From: Euprymna scolopes
Taxonomy: Eukaryota; Mollusca; Cephalopoda; Sepiida; Sepiolidae
NCBI GenBank assembly: GCA_024364805.1
Contig: CM044489.1
Coordinates: 140,936,631 to 140,958,254, forward strand
Reading direction: 5' to 3'
DNA length: 21,624 nucleotides
The position numbers and the translations under genes were made by a program. Under the pieces are notes generated by a model. The model saw only the letters and a list, made by a program, of their open reading frames with translations, made no database searches and was not told the DNA's origin. Below are positions 10,131 through 19,139 of this stretch, piece by piece (position 1 is the first letter of the stretch; each line of letters begins with the position of its first letter).

Positions 10131-10375
10131 TTTTGAGAAAATATCAGATATTTTTGCAATTCATATCTAAAACTAGCAAAACAAATGACTATGATTGAAA
10201 CATTTTATGCTTATGAAAATTGCCAAAAATAGGCTATGGATGATCTCCTTAATATGCGAGCATAAGGGCAAATGTCACATAATCCAGGTCATTACTTTTC
10301 CAAGGAGCCTTTATTTGTTAAATTCTGATGAATACTCACTGAGATTCGGTACTTATAAAATTGCCAAAATAGTGA

Positions 10376-10433
<58 letters not shown>

Positions 10434-12518
10434 CCCAGTCAAATTGAATATTGAAGTGTTCATGTCTTTGGTTCTATGGGACGAAACTACATGAAAATTA
10501 ACAGCATAAAAATATTTTTTGGAAATAAGTTTTTTTTTTCCTATTCATAATCTACAAAAAGCTAAATATAAAAGTATTCGACGCTCGTTCAAAACGTAAT
10601 TTCTAACCTTTGTTTTTGCGAATAAAATATGTAGACTCATCGCAATCGTGCAAATAATAAGCTGCATGTTTTTTTTTCAACGAAATTTGACAAATATTTT
10701 TCTTCGTACTTGTTATAAAAGCTAAGTAAAGACGGAGCATAGATATACCCAAGTACGGTGCCAATACCGTCTAAGGAGAAAATGTAAACTAGTGTTACTG
10801 AAATTCATTTTAATTAACTAATTTTAAAGATCATAAAATCAATTTAAGAAATACATTTCAGATCTTTTATGCAGAATCCCGTCCTTCTGGTTTTTATAAT
10901 TGAAATTTTTTTTTTTTTATCTAATTTTTTATCTTTGATAAAGAATCAAATATAATTTTTATTGGAAGCGTCTTTTCTTTTTTTTTTTTAGGTCATTACG
11001 ATACTGCCACTCGGACTGTGTTTATGATAAAATAAATTTTGTTAACTCTCTAAACAAAATGTAAAGAAACTAACGATATTAGCAATTTCACTAAAATCTA
11101 TGGAGTGTTAAATGATGGACAGTTTTTGCTAAACACCACTTTTTTAATTTGCAATTTTCAACATGAGAGTCGATTCCAAGTAGAGTTATTTTATTTTACG
11201 ATATATTTTGATCATTTTCTTCGAATACCGTTCCAGTAAGAACGATGCGTAAAATTATCCATGTGCAAAGAAAGGCTATCAATAGGAAAACTAAGGCATT
11301 GATGCAATATTGTAACGTTTATTAGTATATACGCCACAGCGTCTGTCCGCATCTTGACACACTGTAGACTGCTTTCATAAATTGAAAAAGGCAGATGCAA
11401 CTTAAAGTCACATTCTATTGGCATCTTATCTAAAGCGAATTTAGTTTAACAGCTTGCGAGACATTGGCATTATCTCGCATTTGACTCGGTTGCGTGCACC
11501 TCAGGATTTCCTACCGGCAAATGAAAACTATTACGGTGCACTTACGCTAACCGTATCCTCCTTGGTTATAAAGGCGTCAAATTTATCGAGGGAAATCGAC
11601 GTTTTGCCAGAATTCATACGTACGAGACACGTTTAAAAACATGAACTATACTTAATGTTATCGTCATAAAGAATGTACTCTACGATAGAATCTTCTGATC
11701 TAACTTTTCTCGAATCGATATAACTTTCGAATTCATAACTAAAACGATTTTATAAAAGTTTCAGTTGCGATTACAACACAATAAAATTCACATCATTTGG
11801 GTTATCATCGTGTACTAAAAAACGAACAAAAGGCATTTAGCTCTTATACTTATTTTCTATCCTAGTGTTTCCCCCATAAATTTATCTTGTGCTTGCAGGA
11901 AGGCCCAAATTTGCTCATAATTCAGTTAGAATAACTACTACGTATTTTGTTAACTAAGCTCATAGCGCCATATTATTTTCTTGGTTTTTACTATCCCGTC
12001 TTAACAAAATTTTATCAATTGGTTTCATATGGGGTTAAATTTAATTAAAATCGGATGTACATTTTTGGAGTTTCAAGGAGGTGCTCTCCCCATGAGTCAC
12101 TTAGAGGTTAGACCGCATACATAATAGGCAAATAAAGGGCAATAGAGATTTGGAAACACTTCAAATCTATTTTCCCAATAATATATCAATTTCATAAAAT
12201 TATGATGTATTCGAGGTTTTAAGGGGGTTCTGTCCCCTTAAGGTGAGCTGAAATATTTGGGGAAAACTTGCATCATCATCTCATAATTTTACGTCAGAGT
12301 ACACTCTTAGATTTGATGTAAATTCTCTAACCGTCTTTTCTATAAGGAACACACAAACAAATATACACATATTTAGTTGCATCATATGTGTATGTGTGCG
12401 TGTAATATAAATTATTAAAATAAACGTTAAGTAATTTACAAAATTAATTCAATAACTTATTCCTTGTTTTGAATATTCTATGAATTAATAAATATTCAAA
12501 TTTACTTTATTCTTTTAC
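10131..12518. other. Non-coding DNA with (AT)n tract, no supported gene
   Basis: A long (AT)n tract lies at 10378-10431 and creates a meaningless Ile-Tyr run in an overlapping frame. The 11450-11640 stretch is more GC-balanced and open on the plus strand after a 'cacctcag' acceptor-like site, but no domain or donor supports an exon. A perfect 8-bp-arm hairpin (TTAAGGGG/CCCCTTAA) lies at 12219-12241. Confidence 0.4.
10378..10431. repeat. (AT)n microsatellite
   Basis: An uninterrupted AT dinucleotide tract of just over 50 bp, the longest in the window. Confidence 0.97.
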
Positions 12519-12524
12519 TTACGA

Positions 12525-13055
12525 GAAGTGTAGGAGGAGTAAAGAAGTCAGAACACCAGAGTTGATTGGCCAAATAAAGAATTTCATCGATAAGGACAGT
12601 CTTGTGTCTATAGAGACAATAAGTGCACAGTTTGATGTCAGTGTGGGAACTGTCCTCACAATTATTTGCAAGGAACTGAAAATGGGGAAGATTTGCGTGA
12701 AATTTGTCCCAAGGGGGCTCCATCATTGTCATAAACTATTTGATCAAGATGGACTTCAAAACAGTTCTTCGTCCTCCCCATAGTCCAGACCTTGCTCCTA
12801 GTAACTTTTGTTTTCCCTAAGCTCAAGGAACACCTTAGCGTCTGTCGTTATGAGATAATTAAGGAAATGAAAGAGACTGTGACGAGTCATTGACAGGCTC
12901 ACCAAAGAGAACCTCCAGAAGCTGTTTGAACGGTATAACAAGTGCATTGCAGACGAAGGAGATTACTTCGAAGGGAGGCTAGAATTTAATGCGTGTACTA
13001 TCAATAAAAGTGCCCATACAGAAAAGTCTGGAAACTTATTGAAGGCACCTCATGC
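12525..13055 (+). mobile_element. Mariner transposon, 5'-truncated and internally deleted
   Basis: The plus-strand translation near 12555-12710 (RTPELIGQIKNFI, then SAQFDVSVGTV, then KFVPR) is the helix-turn-helix DNA-binding part of a mariner transposase of the kind that carries a GRP..V.TPE..  motif. After KFVPR the sequence jumps to RPPHSPDLAPSNF (about 12767-12810), the motif around the third catalytic aspartate, then KLKEHLSVCRYE and, in another frame, LQKLFERYNKCIADEGDYFEG (near 12905-12980), the usual C-terminus. The first two catalytic aspartates are missing through deletion, and at least two frameshifts and a stop are present. A likely 3' terminal repeat, 'gtctggaaacttattgaagg', lies near 13026. 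No 5' terminal repeat is found. Confidence 0.8.
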
Positions 13056-13148
13056 ACAATTTATTTTGTCAGTCTTCTTGTTCTACCAAATGCATTGAGC
13101 TTTCCATTATATTGATAAGTTCTAAGAGATATATTTATTTTAGATTTC

Positions 13149-13188
<40 letters not shown>

Positions 13189-13805
13189 GGTATGTATTGT
13201 ATGTTTGAAAAAATGAATTAAGTTCTCAATGAGCTAGAAGAGCTAATATAAATAAATGATATTATTTAACAAAATTATTGCAGAGTCTGTTTGGTTTACT
13301 CGGGTTTCATTAATCTGGCCATGCCATTTGTAAGATAGAAAATGGCTAATGGTAATCAAATCGATATTTGTTTCGAATTCATGTTTGTCAGGAACTGGAT
13401 ATGTAATTTCTCTTCTCTTAAACACTTGAAATAGTTTCGTCCGTTAGATTTTTCACTCGCAAATTTTGTTTACTCAATTTTTTCTACTTATTTTTCACAC
13501 TTGCTTTGTTACCTCTTCGATTTCAAATTCTATCATGTTTCCTTTCTTCTTCCCTATTCCCGTAATTTATAAAACATCACCTTTTTTATCTTATTTTATT
13601 ATTCCTCGTAATTTTCCCCTTCTTCATTCTCACTCTAGTCTTTCAATTTCTTATTCTGTCGTAGACTATTCACATCCCCGACGTTCCCCGTTCTATACGT
13701 CTTTTACACAGTAGAGCTAACATCCGACAATGCTAACACACTTGTCTTGAAGATACATAAATTACTTACTATATCGGAAGACATATTCTCATTTTTATAG
13801 CTGAC
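13056..13805. other. Non-coding DNA with microsatellite and pyrimidine-rich tract
   Basis: (TA)n(GA)n lies at 13149-13188. From about 13480 to 13700 the plus strand is strongly enriched in T and C. An open frame there (13466-13714) is a by-product of that bias. If the neighbouring minus-strand gene is real, this is its intron or 3' flank. Confidence 0.4.
13149..13188. repeat. (TA)n(GA)n microsatellite
   Basis: A TA run of about 31 bp passes into a short GA run. Confidence 0.95.
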
Positions 13806-14014
13806 TCAGCCACAAGATACGCTCACATTATTTCTTCTTTCGCTCAAAGTCTTCCCGTTAGCCATGGAATTTTCTCTTTCCAATCTGAAACTAATTTCGT
13901 ATCCATCACCTATGCCTGCATCGAACCAGATTTCCAAAGTGTCAATAACTTTCTTTTTTTTTTTTTTTAAGTATGTAGGCAATTTAAAAAGCCTGTTAAT
14001 ATTATTAAACTCAC

Positions 14015-14164
14015 CCTTAACTTCAGAATAATACGCTGCCAGAAAACGGCCCGTCACGTTGTTATCGCCCTTTAGCGTCACCAACATTTCCTGTCCTGTG
14101 GACACAAAAGTTTTTGATTCGTCGGAGCACACAACATCGAGAAGCGTGTCTCGCCTGCTGTTAC
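14015..14164 (-). CDS. Internal exon of a CUB-domain protein (second half of the domain)
   Basis: On the minus strand, a pyrimidine-rich tract ending 'tatttccag' precedes a 150-bp open exon, which ends AAGG before the strong donor GTGAGT. The exon begins after the first base of a codon and ends after the first base of a codon (phase 1-1), the symmetrical phase typical of shuffled extracellular domains. Its 49 codons read NSRRDTLLDVVC, then KTFVSTGQEMLVTL, then GRFLAAYYSEVK. This is the CUB pattern: leucine pair before the third cysteine, then S.G..L.V..., a short polar loop and the final G.F.A.Y strand. CUB domains are about 110 residues and serve in protein binding outside the cell. The frame stays open beyond the donor through a poly-Lys run down to a stop at 13806-13808; a possible short terminal exon starting near 13915 has a poor acceptor. 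Gene identity is unknown. Confidence 0.6.
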
Positions 14165-14677
14165 CTGGAAATACGCATAAAAAATATCAAAAGTAATAAT
14201 TAAGACGCAGTAACAACAAATAAAAGACGAACATCATTATTCGATTCATCATACTTTTCAATGGCGGTTGTCAGATATAAATACGGCGAATGTCGTTTAG
14301 TCTGCAGCAAAAACAATATATAAAAGAGAATAAATATAAAAAGAATACAATAGATTTAAAAGAAAATGAATTGTTCGCTTGTGACGAAAGAAAAAAAAAC
14401 GTTTCCTGTAAATTCAAACTAATATATCACACATTTCAAAATCTCCAATCATCTGAACTTGCATACAAAAAAACAGAAAATAAATTTCCTTAATGGCTTT
14501 TTTAATATGAAAAGTATGAAATAAACAAAAAATAAAATGTCTCGCAAAAATTGATAAAATATACATTAAAAAATTCTTGGAAAAAAAAATATTAATGCAA
14601 TATTTTAATTTCTGTCTTGAGTAAACCTAAATAAATTTAATGTGTCTTTTGTTTGAAGTCCGGAATGATTTCCGTAC
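14165..14677 (-). other. Probable intron between two CUB exons
   Basis: AT-rich and A-rich sequence on the plus strand with no domain-bearing frame. It separates the two candidate exons. An open frame at 14290-14493 on the plus strand is a Lys/Asn-rich chance run. Confidence 0.35.
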
Positions 14678-14793
14678 ACAAAGCGTTATTGCGGGGAGTC
14701 GTCGTTTCCAAGTCGGAGCCGGTCAACCGGACAGCCATTACTGGTTCTTGAGCATCGCATACGAAAACATATTTGGAAGTTACACGAGGACAT
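14678..14793 (-). CDS. Candidate upstream exon, first half of a divergent CUB domain
   Basis: The minus strand has a strong acceptor: a C/T-rich tract ends 'attctcctgtag' before position 14793. The open frame reads CPRVTSKYVFVCDAQEPVMA, then VRLTGSDLETTTPRNNALC. A cysteine, a V.L...DLE block and a second cysteine fit the middle of a CUB domain. The frame is open stop to stop for about 85 codons, and the patch is more GC-balanced than its surroundings. The proposed donor (GTACGG after TTGT) is weak, but it ends the exon in phase 1, which matches the next exon at 14164. The usual D.(V/L).(I/V).DG segment after the second cysteine is not seen, which lowers confidence. A plus-strand open frame (14640-14828) covers the same bases and is probably its shadow. 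Confidence 0.33.
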
Positions 14794-15054
14794 CTACAGG
14801 AGAATGTAGACGAGGAGGCTGTGTATGAACGGACAGACAGAAAGATTGGAGATATACTCTCATACCGAGGGTGCGTGATTAACCTATTTCATACCGTCTG
14901 TTTGAAATTTACAATCGTGTAACAGAGTTATATTGTTGATAAATAAACTTGTTCTCGTCAGTAGAGATAAATTCGTAATTTCAAGGCTTCTGGATGATCA
15001 CCGATGAATTGCATGTTTTTTAAGGAAAATAGGGATATGTAATATACAATGCAT

Positions 15055-15092
<38 letters not shown>

Positions 15093-15112
15093 TATACATA
15101 CGATTTCCTGCA
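14794..15112. other. Non-coding DNA with (AT)n tract
   Basis: No gene is supported upstream of the candidate exon. An (AT)n microsatellite lies at 15059-15088. Confidence 0.5.
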
Positions 15113-15545
15113 TGATAATTCAGAAATGACGAAATACTAGTGTCTATAGGTATAAAAATAATTCATAATTATAATTATTTCCGCACCCTTTAAGAAGTTT
15201 CTTTACAGTTGAGAATTATGAAATAAAAAGTCGGTCAGTTGACCTACGTGCGAGATTACGACTTCGCCGTCGCTTGATCACAGTAGATAGTTCTAGACGT
15301 TTATGCCTGTATTTGATGTTATGTTAATTTTTATTAATATCTCGTCGCGGTTGACTGTGGTCCTGGGGTTACGTTCATTGGTAATGGAGTCGGGGATGGC
15401 TTCGAATTCTACGACCGGTGGCAATCGTGACTTCCGGCACTGATGATTTCGAAATGATGAAACGGCTACCTATAGGTATTAAAAAAATAATTATACGACC
15501 TCTACTTTTGAAAATGAAAATGTCCGTGTCATATAGTTTGTTGAC
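15113..15545. repeat. Two diverged repeat units in the same orientation
   Basis: Units at about 15118-15243 and 15446-15545 share 'gaaatgaYgaaa', 'ctataggtat', 'aaaaataatt', a 'ttgaRaat' block and the closing 'gttgac'. They are separated by about 200 bp of more GC-rich sequence. They look like copies of one unidentified repeat; no coding is visible. Confidence 0.5.
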
Positions 15546-15779
15546 TTTTTTCTGTCAGGCCATCTAGTTTTAATGTTTATGTTGTAAATTTTTGAACATT
15601 TTTATAGGACCCTTCTAGATATGCCTGCTTGCGTAGTAAATAGATCTTAAGTCTCTTCTATTCTCGTCGTTGTTGTGTTGGCTCTATGAACCAAGGCGTT
15701 CAGACAAAAGTAATACACTACATTGATGATTTCCCGAAAAGGATTGAACATGCGTATATGGGTAAGACTTGATTTATAT
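15546..15779. other. Non-coding DNA, nothing recognised
   Basis: This may be the body of the Helitron-like element whose 3' end lies at 15831, but its 5' limit cannot be set. Confidence 0.35.
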
Positions 15780-15831
15780 ATATTATATGCACGCGTATTT
15801 TACAACAAGACCATGCCGGGCGGCCTGCTAG
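15780..15831 (+). mobile_element. Helitron-like 3' end
   Basis: It reads 'gcgtattttacaacaagacc', then 'atgccgggcggcctgCTAG' followed by T. This is the same terminus as at 1791, with the small GCC/GGC hairpin before CTAG. Confidence 0.55.
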
Positions 15832-15865
15832 TATGTATGTGTGTATATATATACATATATACATA

Positions 15866-15960
15866 GTAGCAGGCCGCCCGGCATGGTCTGGTCGTAAAAT
15901 ACGCTTACATATATTTTCATTAATGCAGATTTCCTATTTGTGAGTATAATCACTGTAGAA
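15866..15960 (-). mobile_element. Helitron-like 3' end facing the previous one
   Basis: The minus strand reads 'gtattttacgaccagaccat', then 'gccgggcggcctgCTAC' followed by T. It is nearly the same as 15793-15831 in opposite orientation, except that the last base of the CTAG is changed. The 34 bp between the two ends is an AT/GT-rich near-palindrome. The body to the right has no visible 5' end. Confidence 0.5.
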
Positions 15961-16361
15961 TAGATTACATAGAGCGACTGTGGTTTTACGGTACTCGTCT
16001 CCCTTATGTATTCTAGCTGCCTTCTGTACGATGATGATCACTAAACCAAGCATTATACTATGCCTTGGAGACTTTATTACCGATTAGAATTTATGTAAAC
16101 TGTCCAGTGGTTGTGTACATTTTCACAAAATACATGCATCCCGGAAACTATAAAGTAAGCCTAAGGTGAAAGTGGAAAATCCCATTAGAAGTTAATAGGC
16201 GAGATATAACTACGCTGCAGGATATTACGTCATGGGTGAAAGTAATATGTGTAGTAGAGCAACAAGATTGATTCTGCCTTTTCGGAGTTCGATGTCAAAA
16301 TGTTTCTTCTAGTTCAACCACGAAGACGTCTCTGGGTCGAGCTATTTCAGGCAGTGTGCGA
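15961..16361. other. Non-coding DNA, nothing recognised
   Basis: Mixed-composition sequence that may belong to the minus-strand Helitron-like element. No gene or other signature. Confidence 0.35.
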
Positions 16362-16362
16362 G

Positions 16363-16691
16363 GGTCGTTTCAAAAGTTAAGACGCTTATCTTTTTATTCC
16401 ATCCAAATGTATTAGAGTATACTGCAAATTGCATTGTTATTATGACTGAACTTATGCATTCATAGTGTGAAAATTTGAGACATTGATAGAGTGAGACTCA
16501 AAGATTGCAACTACTGTCATCTACGTGCATCAGAAATATCAGAGATACGTCGAAAAATTCCTGGTAAGTGCATTGTGAATGGTGATAATTATCGAGAAAA
16601 ATACATGCTGGAGCACAAAAGGTCGCTCGTTGTTGTAGCTCTTCAATGATTTAAGTTTAAGAACGTAGGAATCTTAACTTTTGGAGCGACC
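16363..16691 (+). mobile_element. Miniature mariner-derived element with terminal inverted repeats
   Basis: The left end GGTCGTTTCAAAAGTTAAGA and the right end read on the minus strand, GGTCGCTCCAAAAGTTAAGA, match at 18 of 20 bases. The 329-bp unit is too short for a transposase. Near its right end the plus strand reads KIPGKCIVNGDNYREKYMLE (about 16549-16608), which resembles the NGDY.EK C-terminus of mariner transposases. That position, about 90 bp from the terminal repeat, is also right. It looks like an internal-deletion derivative. Flanking TA is not evident. Confidence 0.6.
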
Positions 16692-16744
16692 GTTGTATGA
16701 CAAGGAGTGCCCCAGACGCCCATGCACAGCCATCATTCATCTCT

Positions 16745-16870
16745 AACAAAAGTGCATTGAGAATGGTAGTGAAGATATAGAAAAGTATATTCTGGAACAC
16801 GAAGATTGTTCGTTTTAAATGGTACCACCCTAGTCTTCGTAGTTCTTCAACGTTTCGAGTAAAAAAACAC
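16745..16870 (+). mobile_element. Diverged second copy of the mariner-type 3' end
   Basis: Shares 'aagtgcattg.gaatggt', 'gaaaa.ta.at.ctggaRcac' and 'gtagttcttcaacg' with the right part of the preceding element. It starts about 55 bp beyond that element's right terminal repeat. A minus-strand open frame (16657-17001) runs through it and is not a gene. Confidence 0.45.
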
Positions 16871-17212
16871 AAAAAAAAACACGTAGGGGACTTTACTTTT
16901 TTAACTATGCTCGTGAATATACTTTTCATCAATTTAGAGCAAATTAAGTAAACCACAGAATCAAATACTGCTGTTATTAGTTTTGTGAGCATGTTTTGCA
17001 ACAGACAGCAAAACGAAAAAAGAATTCTACCTATTTGGTTAAGGTTTCAGTGTTTTAAACTATTTTAAGGCGTTTATTAAGTTTGAAAAGCAAGTAGTTC
17101 TGAGCGCTTAAGTTAAAACAAAAACAGACAGTGACATGAGTGCCACATTTGATTTCCCGAGAATCGCTCTAGACTTAATAAATAAAAAATGCTGGTAGTA
17201 ACCCACCAAATA
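16871..17212. other. Spacer before the Hsmar1-like mariner
   Basis: AT-rich spacer, nothing recognised. It ends with the TA duplication at 17211-17212. Confidence 0.5.
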
Positions 17213-18448
17213 TTAGATTGGTGCAAAAATAATGTGTTTTACGTAAAACTTCAAAAGATCATAACTCCTTTCATAATAAACTTTATAAATCGATATAAGA
17301 ACCATTCGAATCGACAAATGTTTGCCAACGTGAAACTAATTTATTCATCCCATTAGCATAAAAATCAGTGTTTTGGAAGCGATGAAGTCATTGAAGGTCG
17401 AATCTTGGCTTATGAATCCTTTTTCGAGCAGGAAGTTATTGAGATGCCTGAAAAAGTGATAATCGGTGAGCGAGGGGTCTGATGAATATGGCGGATGTGG
17501 CAGAGTCTCGTAGCCCAATTCATTTAGCTTCTGCAGGGTCAGCTGAGCAACATACGGGCGAGTGTTTGGTATGGAGGAGAATTGGTCCCTTTATATTGAC
17601 CAATCTCGGCCACATACGTTGGAGTTTCTGACGCATTTCGTCAATTTGTCGGCAGTACTTCTCCACAGTAATTGTTTCGCCTGGATTCAAGAAGCTGTGA
17701 TAAATGAGACCGGCCACAGACCACCAAATAGTCACTATAACCTTTTTTTAGCCCAATTACGGCTTCGGGAAGTGTTGTGAACACTCTTCGGCATCCAACC
17801 ACTGTGCGGAACGTCGCCGGTTGTCGTAGAGGATCCGTATCCCATCACGGCACAATCCGTTAGAGAAATCAGTTGCTTTTGTTGCACGGAAGGAGTGTAA
17901 AAGACACCAATTCATGCGGCACTCATTTACCCAACTTTTTTTGACTTCTCTAGTTGCTTTAAATCGCTAACGACTGTTGAGCGGTCGACTTCGAGTTCAA
18001 CAGCAACTTCTCGTGTGGTTTTGCGAGGATCGGCTTCAATGAAGTCTTTCAAATGTTCGTTTCATCCGCAGTCGGCCGGCCGCGACCGTTTTCATCTTTG
18101 AGGCTCTGGACATCATTGCGAAAATTCTTGAACCACCATTGATCCACACGTTCGTTAGTGGTTTCTGGGCGAAACGTGTCATTGATATCACGAGCTGTTT
18201 CGGCAGCTTTTCGGTCTAGCTTGAACTGGAACAAGAAAATTGTGTAGATTAGAATTTTGTCCATGCTCACGAAAAGCTTGGAGCAATGAATGAAGAGATT
18301 GAGAACGGTAACGAATAACACAATTCGATAGAGCGAAAAACGCGCTTCAAAATATATAACATGACCATATATATCAATGAATTTATTTAGAAATCATATA
18401 TAAAATTAACATATGTGAGAAAACGATATTGTTTTTGCATCAACCTAA
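17213..18448 (-). mobile_element. Hsmar1-like mariner (cecropia subfamily), near full length
   Basis: The right-hand end on the minus strand starts TTAGGTTGATGCAAAAACAA and the left-hand end starts TTAGATTGGTGCAAAAATAA. Both are close to the Hsmar1 terminal repeat (TTAGGTTGGTGCAAAAG). A TA target duplication stands outside each end (17211-17212 and 18449-18450). The length of 1236 bp is slightly below the ~1.29 kb of intact relatives. It carries one broken transposase frame on the minus strand. Confidence 0.9.
17283..18264 (-). pseudogene. Mariner transposase, degenerate (related to the SETMAR transposase part)
   Basis: From the start codon at 18264 the frame reads MDKILIYTIFLFQFKLDRKA, then ARDINDTF, TTNERVDQWWFKNF and NGRGRPTAD, the N-terminal helix-turn-helix region. 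Further on come LYDNRRRSAQWLDAEE, TIWWSVAGLIYHSFLNPGET, KYCRQIDEMRQKLQR and NIKGPILLH, the catalytic core. The end reads ELGYETLPHPPYSSD, TDYHFFRHLNNFL and NKLVSRWQTFVDSNGSYID, the usual C-terminus. Of the catalytic DD34D triad, the first Asp region is disturbed by a frameshift, the second (HDNARPH in relatives) is lost, and the third (TDYHFF) is kept. Several stops and frameshifts make it non-functional. Intact relatives have about 340 residues. Confidence 0.88.
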
Positions 18449-18489
18449 TAAATATCACGTTGAAATTTATTACATGAACGTTTTTTTGT

Positions 18490-19052
18490 TTGTTTTTTTA
18501 CATAGTAATCACCATTATTAAGGTCCAGGGGCCACTCGAGGATAAGTGTTAAAGAGTGTACAATAGTCAATTGGAAAATATAGTAATTGTCAGTAATAGA
18601 AATTCGGTAGATTTGTTAACTTAAGGGGAACTTGTTTACATTGGACTTGAAGACAACCATATTTTAGTCAGCTGGAAAGCAGGAAAAGGGAAGATAATTC
18701 CACAGGCGTGAAGTTCTAAGAAAGAAGCTTTGTTCATGGAATGAATCTACGTTTAGGTTTGGGCACAGATAAAGAATGGGGAGAATTATTGATAGTGTTT
18801 TCAGCTAGACGAGTGTTCCTTGTGAATGTTTGGCGAGGGGGCCATAGATTAAAGCTCAGTCGAGCACTTGCCATGAAAATAACGATAAAGCAAAGACAAA
18901 CTCACAACATCTCTTCTGTGGGATAAAGGTTGCAGGGAAGAAAAAAGGACATCTATGAGGCTACAAAGTCTGTTTTGAACTCTATCAAGGCAGGATAAGA
19001 GCTTTCTAGCAGCTCTTGTCCAGATGTGGCAACAGACGTCACAGGTGATAGC
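18490..19052 (-). mobile_element. 3' end of a jockey/CR1-like LINE
   Basis: The minus-strand translation from about 19050 reads CHIWTRAARKLLSCLDRVQN, then QPLSHRRDVVSLSLLYRYFH and GKCSTEL. Next, in shifted frames, come RNTRLAE, SFFLRTSRLWNYLPFSCFP and VFKSNVNKF. This is the conserved tail after the reverse transcriptase of jockey/CR1-type elements (hRR..SL..FYRY.HG.CS.EL ... RT.RLWN.LP ... FK..V). At least two frameshifts are present. The 5' part, with endonuclease and polymerase, is missing, as usual for 5'-truncated LINE copies. A plus-strand open frame (18741-18926) is a shadow. Confidence 0.8.
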
Positions 19053-19139
19053 TTCATGTCATCTTCGTTTTTATTTTTTAACCTAAACACTCATCATTAC
19101 TTCTTTTTTAAACTATATAAATGATAAAAAAAACACCGA

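Noticed and set aside
10195-10494. A 99-codon open frame with an Ile-Tyr run
   Set aside because: The run is the translation of the (AT)n microsatellite at 10378-10431; the rest has no domain or conserved motif.
11454-11636. A plus-strand segment after 'cacctcag' that could be an exon
   Set aside because: The residues match no known domain, no matching donor was found, and the minus-strand frames are not informative either. The composition alone is not enough.
12219-12241. A hairpin with perfect 8-bp arms followed by T-rich sequence, terminator-like
   Set aside because: This is eukaryotic DNA with no neighbouring gene in the right place, so a bacterial-type terminator reading is not justified.
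14640-14828. A plus-strand open frame of 62 codons
   Set aside because: The minus strand over the same bases has a longer open frame, a strong acceptor and a CUB-like pattern, so the plus-strand frame is taken as its shadow.
16657-17001. A 114-codon minus-strand open frame
   Set aside because: It crosses the end of the miniature mariner-type element and its second copy; it is antisense to recognisable transposase remnants.
17562-17780. A plus-strand open frame of 72 codons
   Set aside because: It is antisense to the mariner transposase core.
18741-18926. A plus-strand open frame of 61 codons
   Set aside because: It is antisense to the clear jockey/CR1-like LINE tail on the minus strand.
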